Origin: Paenibacillus sanguinis 2301083 = DSM 16941
GTDB lineage: Bacteria > Bacillota > Bacilli > Paenibacillales > Paenibacillaceae
Length of the DNA stretch: 64,000 nucleotides
Assembly (NCBI RefSeq): GCF_000374825.1
Contig: NZ_KB895389.1
Coordinates: forward strand, 29,924-93,923
Direction: 5' to 3'
Both the position numbers and the translations under genes were made by a program. The stretch's first letter is position 1. Every line of letters begins with the position of its first letter. Below, piece after piece: positions 63,216-64,000 of the stretch. The notes under the pieces were generated by a model. That model did no database searches, was not told the DNA's origin, and saw nothing but the letters and a program-made list of their open reading frames with translations.

Positions 63216-63608
63216 ATGCGTAAATGGATAGCCGTTCTCATCGTCGTCATTCCGATTGTGGAATTTTGGGGATATATCTTTGTAGGTGAAATATTGGGAG
63301 TTGGCAAAACAATTTTCTTGACATTAGCAACCTCTGTAATCGGCGGGTTGATGATGCAATTCGAGGGTCGCAAAGTGCTGGCTGATGCAAAAGCCCAAAT
63401 GACTAACGGGCAAATTCCTGGGCGTATGGTACTGGATGGCGTTTGTGTGTTTGTTGGGGGCATGTTGCTGTTAATTCCTGGTTTTGTGACTGATATTATC
63501 GGTTTTACCATGGTGTTCCCTTTAACACGCCTGCTATATCGTTTTACCCTCTTGAAGTGGGTGAACAAGAAAATGAAAGACGGAACCATCACTTATTTTC
63601 GCAGGTAG
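63216..63608 (+). CDS. fxsA: FxsA family membrane protein
   Basis: A 130-residue membrane protein with about four helices. It has RKWIAVLIVVIPIVEFWGYIFVG at the start, TSVIGGLMMQFEGRKVLADAKAQMTNGQIPGRMVLDGVCVFVGGMLLLIPGFVTDIIGF in the middle and a basic C-terminal tail, KWVNKKMKDG. FxsA was identified in E. coli as a suppressor of F-exclusion of phage T7 and has no known biochemical role. AAGGAG precedes the ATG. The neighbouring IS element begins about 110 bases downstream. Confidence 0.9.
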   Translation: MRKWIAVLIVVIPIVEFWGYIFVGEILGVGKTIFLTLATSVIGGLMMQFEGRKVLADAKAQMTNGQIPGRMVLDGVCVFVGGMLLLIPGFVTDIIGFTMVFPLTRLLYRFTLLKWVNKKMKDGTITYFRR

Positions 63609-63650
63609 ATCTCTCTATGTGAAAAATTCATCCTTGGGTACAAATTAACT

Positions 63651-63711
63651 TAGCGGGAAAAAGTCCTGCAATAAACAGATAATCGTAGGATAGCGCAGAT
63701 TTAGCGGGAAA
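63651..63711. repeat. Two copies of TTAGCGGGAAA
   Basis: TTAGCGGGAAA occurs at 63651-63661 and again at about 63701-63711, 50 bases apart, in the space between fxsA and the IS element. This is probably a degenerate short repeat, with no gene visible. Confidence 0.35.
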
Positions 63712-63721
63712 GGTGGACCTC

Positions 63722-64000
63722 TGTCAAGAAAGTGGACACTCTTTAACCGACTCTTCTCTTATTGAACTGCGCAGCAAAACGAACCGGTGATAAATAGCCT
63801 AGTGAACCGTGGATCCGTTTGCGATTGTAGAAAAACTCAAGATAGCGGTAGATTTCATCGTAGGCTTGTTGCTTGGTCTTAAATCGCTTGCAATAAATCA
63901 GCTCTTTCTTCAGAATGCTATGAAAAGACTCTATACAAGCATTATCATAACAGTTGCCTTTGCGGCTCATGCTGGCCTTCATGCGATACGTGTTAAGTTG
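63722..64000 (-). mobile_element. IS3-family insertion sequence, right part (runs off the window)
   Basis: The minus-strand transposase fragment begins outside the window. Just beyond its stop lies TGTCAAGAAAGTGGACAC (63722-63739), the expected form of an IS3-family terminal inverted repeat. The element end is therefore placed at about 63722. Its left end, target duplication and transposase start are outside the window. Confidence 0.75.
63743..64000 (-). CDS. IS3-family transposase OrfB, C-terminal part
   Basis: The visible 85 codons belong to an rve-type DDE integrase core. SMSRKGNCYDNACIESFHSILKKELIY contains the third catalytic glutamate (in ESFHSILKKE). It continues with YDEIYRYLEFFYNRKRIHGSLGYLSPVRFAAQF, the standard IS150-subgroup ending. 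The frame stays open to the window edge (QLNTYRMKAS before it), so the protein is longer than shown. Whether the element is intact cannot be judged here. Confidence 0.88.
   Translation of the reverse strand, partial: QLNTYRMKASMSRKGNCYDNACIESFHSILKKELIYCKRFKTKQQAYDEIYRYLEFFYNRKRIHGSLGYLSPVRFAAQFNKRRVG

Overview
The window looks like a stretch of a Paenibacillus-type chromosome (endospore-forming Bacillota). This is inferred from gene content and order: sufCDSUB, the cotJABC spore coat operon, two ger germinant-receptor operons, yheA/yheB with yheC/yheD-type genes, ytoI-ytpI-ytrI-ytrH-dnaE, accDA and pyk, all with strong AGGAGG ribosome binding sites and some TTG/GTG starts. LplABC-type transport plus YesM/YesN-type control and a GH85 enzyme also fit Paenibacillus. 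No rRNA, tRNA or CRISPR array was seen.

Layout. 1-3.7 kb: two tandem DegV lipid-binding proteins (the first cut by the window edge), small membrane proteins, an unrecognised gene and a Dps ferritin. 3.8-9.2 kb: the complete SUF Fe-S assembly operon behind a promoter overlapped by two Fur-like boxes. 9.2-17.2 kb: a 122-bp dispersed repeat, a DUF898 protein, an HD-GYP protein whose HD histidine is replaced by leucine, then yunD-uppP-HD-GYP-yfkAB-CNNM/CorC in one direction. 17.3-18.4 kb: cotJABC. 18.6-26 kb: a sugar-type ABC importer (two permeases and a lipoprotein) with a CcpA cre site, followed by its likely YesM/YesN two-component system. 26-29.6 kb: AI-2E-family membrane protein, CueP-like protein, ApbE flavin transferase, a phosphodiesterase. 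29.6-37.4 kb: two divergent ger operons, both in A-C-B order, one with a small extra membrane-protein gene. 37.5-41.2 kb: HAD hydrolase and a secreted GH85 endo-beta-N-acetylglucosaminidase. 41.2-47.5 kb: five consecutive YheC/YheD-type ATP-grasp genes behind a match to the sigma-K promoter consensus, divergent from yheB-yheA. 49.6-50.9 kb: second copy of the 122-bp repeat, a two-gene operon with a class-II FNR-type promoter, and a remnant of a ywiC-like gene. 50.9-57.6 kb: ytoI, ytpI, ytrI, ytrH, dnaE. 57.7-63.6 kb: pgpA-like gene, DUF2007-like gene, accD-accA, pyk, a thioesterase and fxsA. The window ends inside an IS3-family insertion sequence.

Themes. Much of the accessory content concerns the spore (coat, germination, YheC/D, YtrH/I). 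The transporter, the two-component system and the GH85 enzyme suggest glycan scavenging, although GH85 lies 12 kb from the regulators. Two kinds of short non-coding repeat occur twice each: a 122-bp element sitting directly on terminator T-tracts, and a 12-bp-TIR element of 96 and 230 bp next to dnaE and accD. The points most worth following up are the five-gene ATP-grasp cluster with its sigma-K-like promoter, the FNR-type operon with the ywiC remnant, the HD-less HD-GYP protein and the two repeat families.
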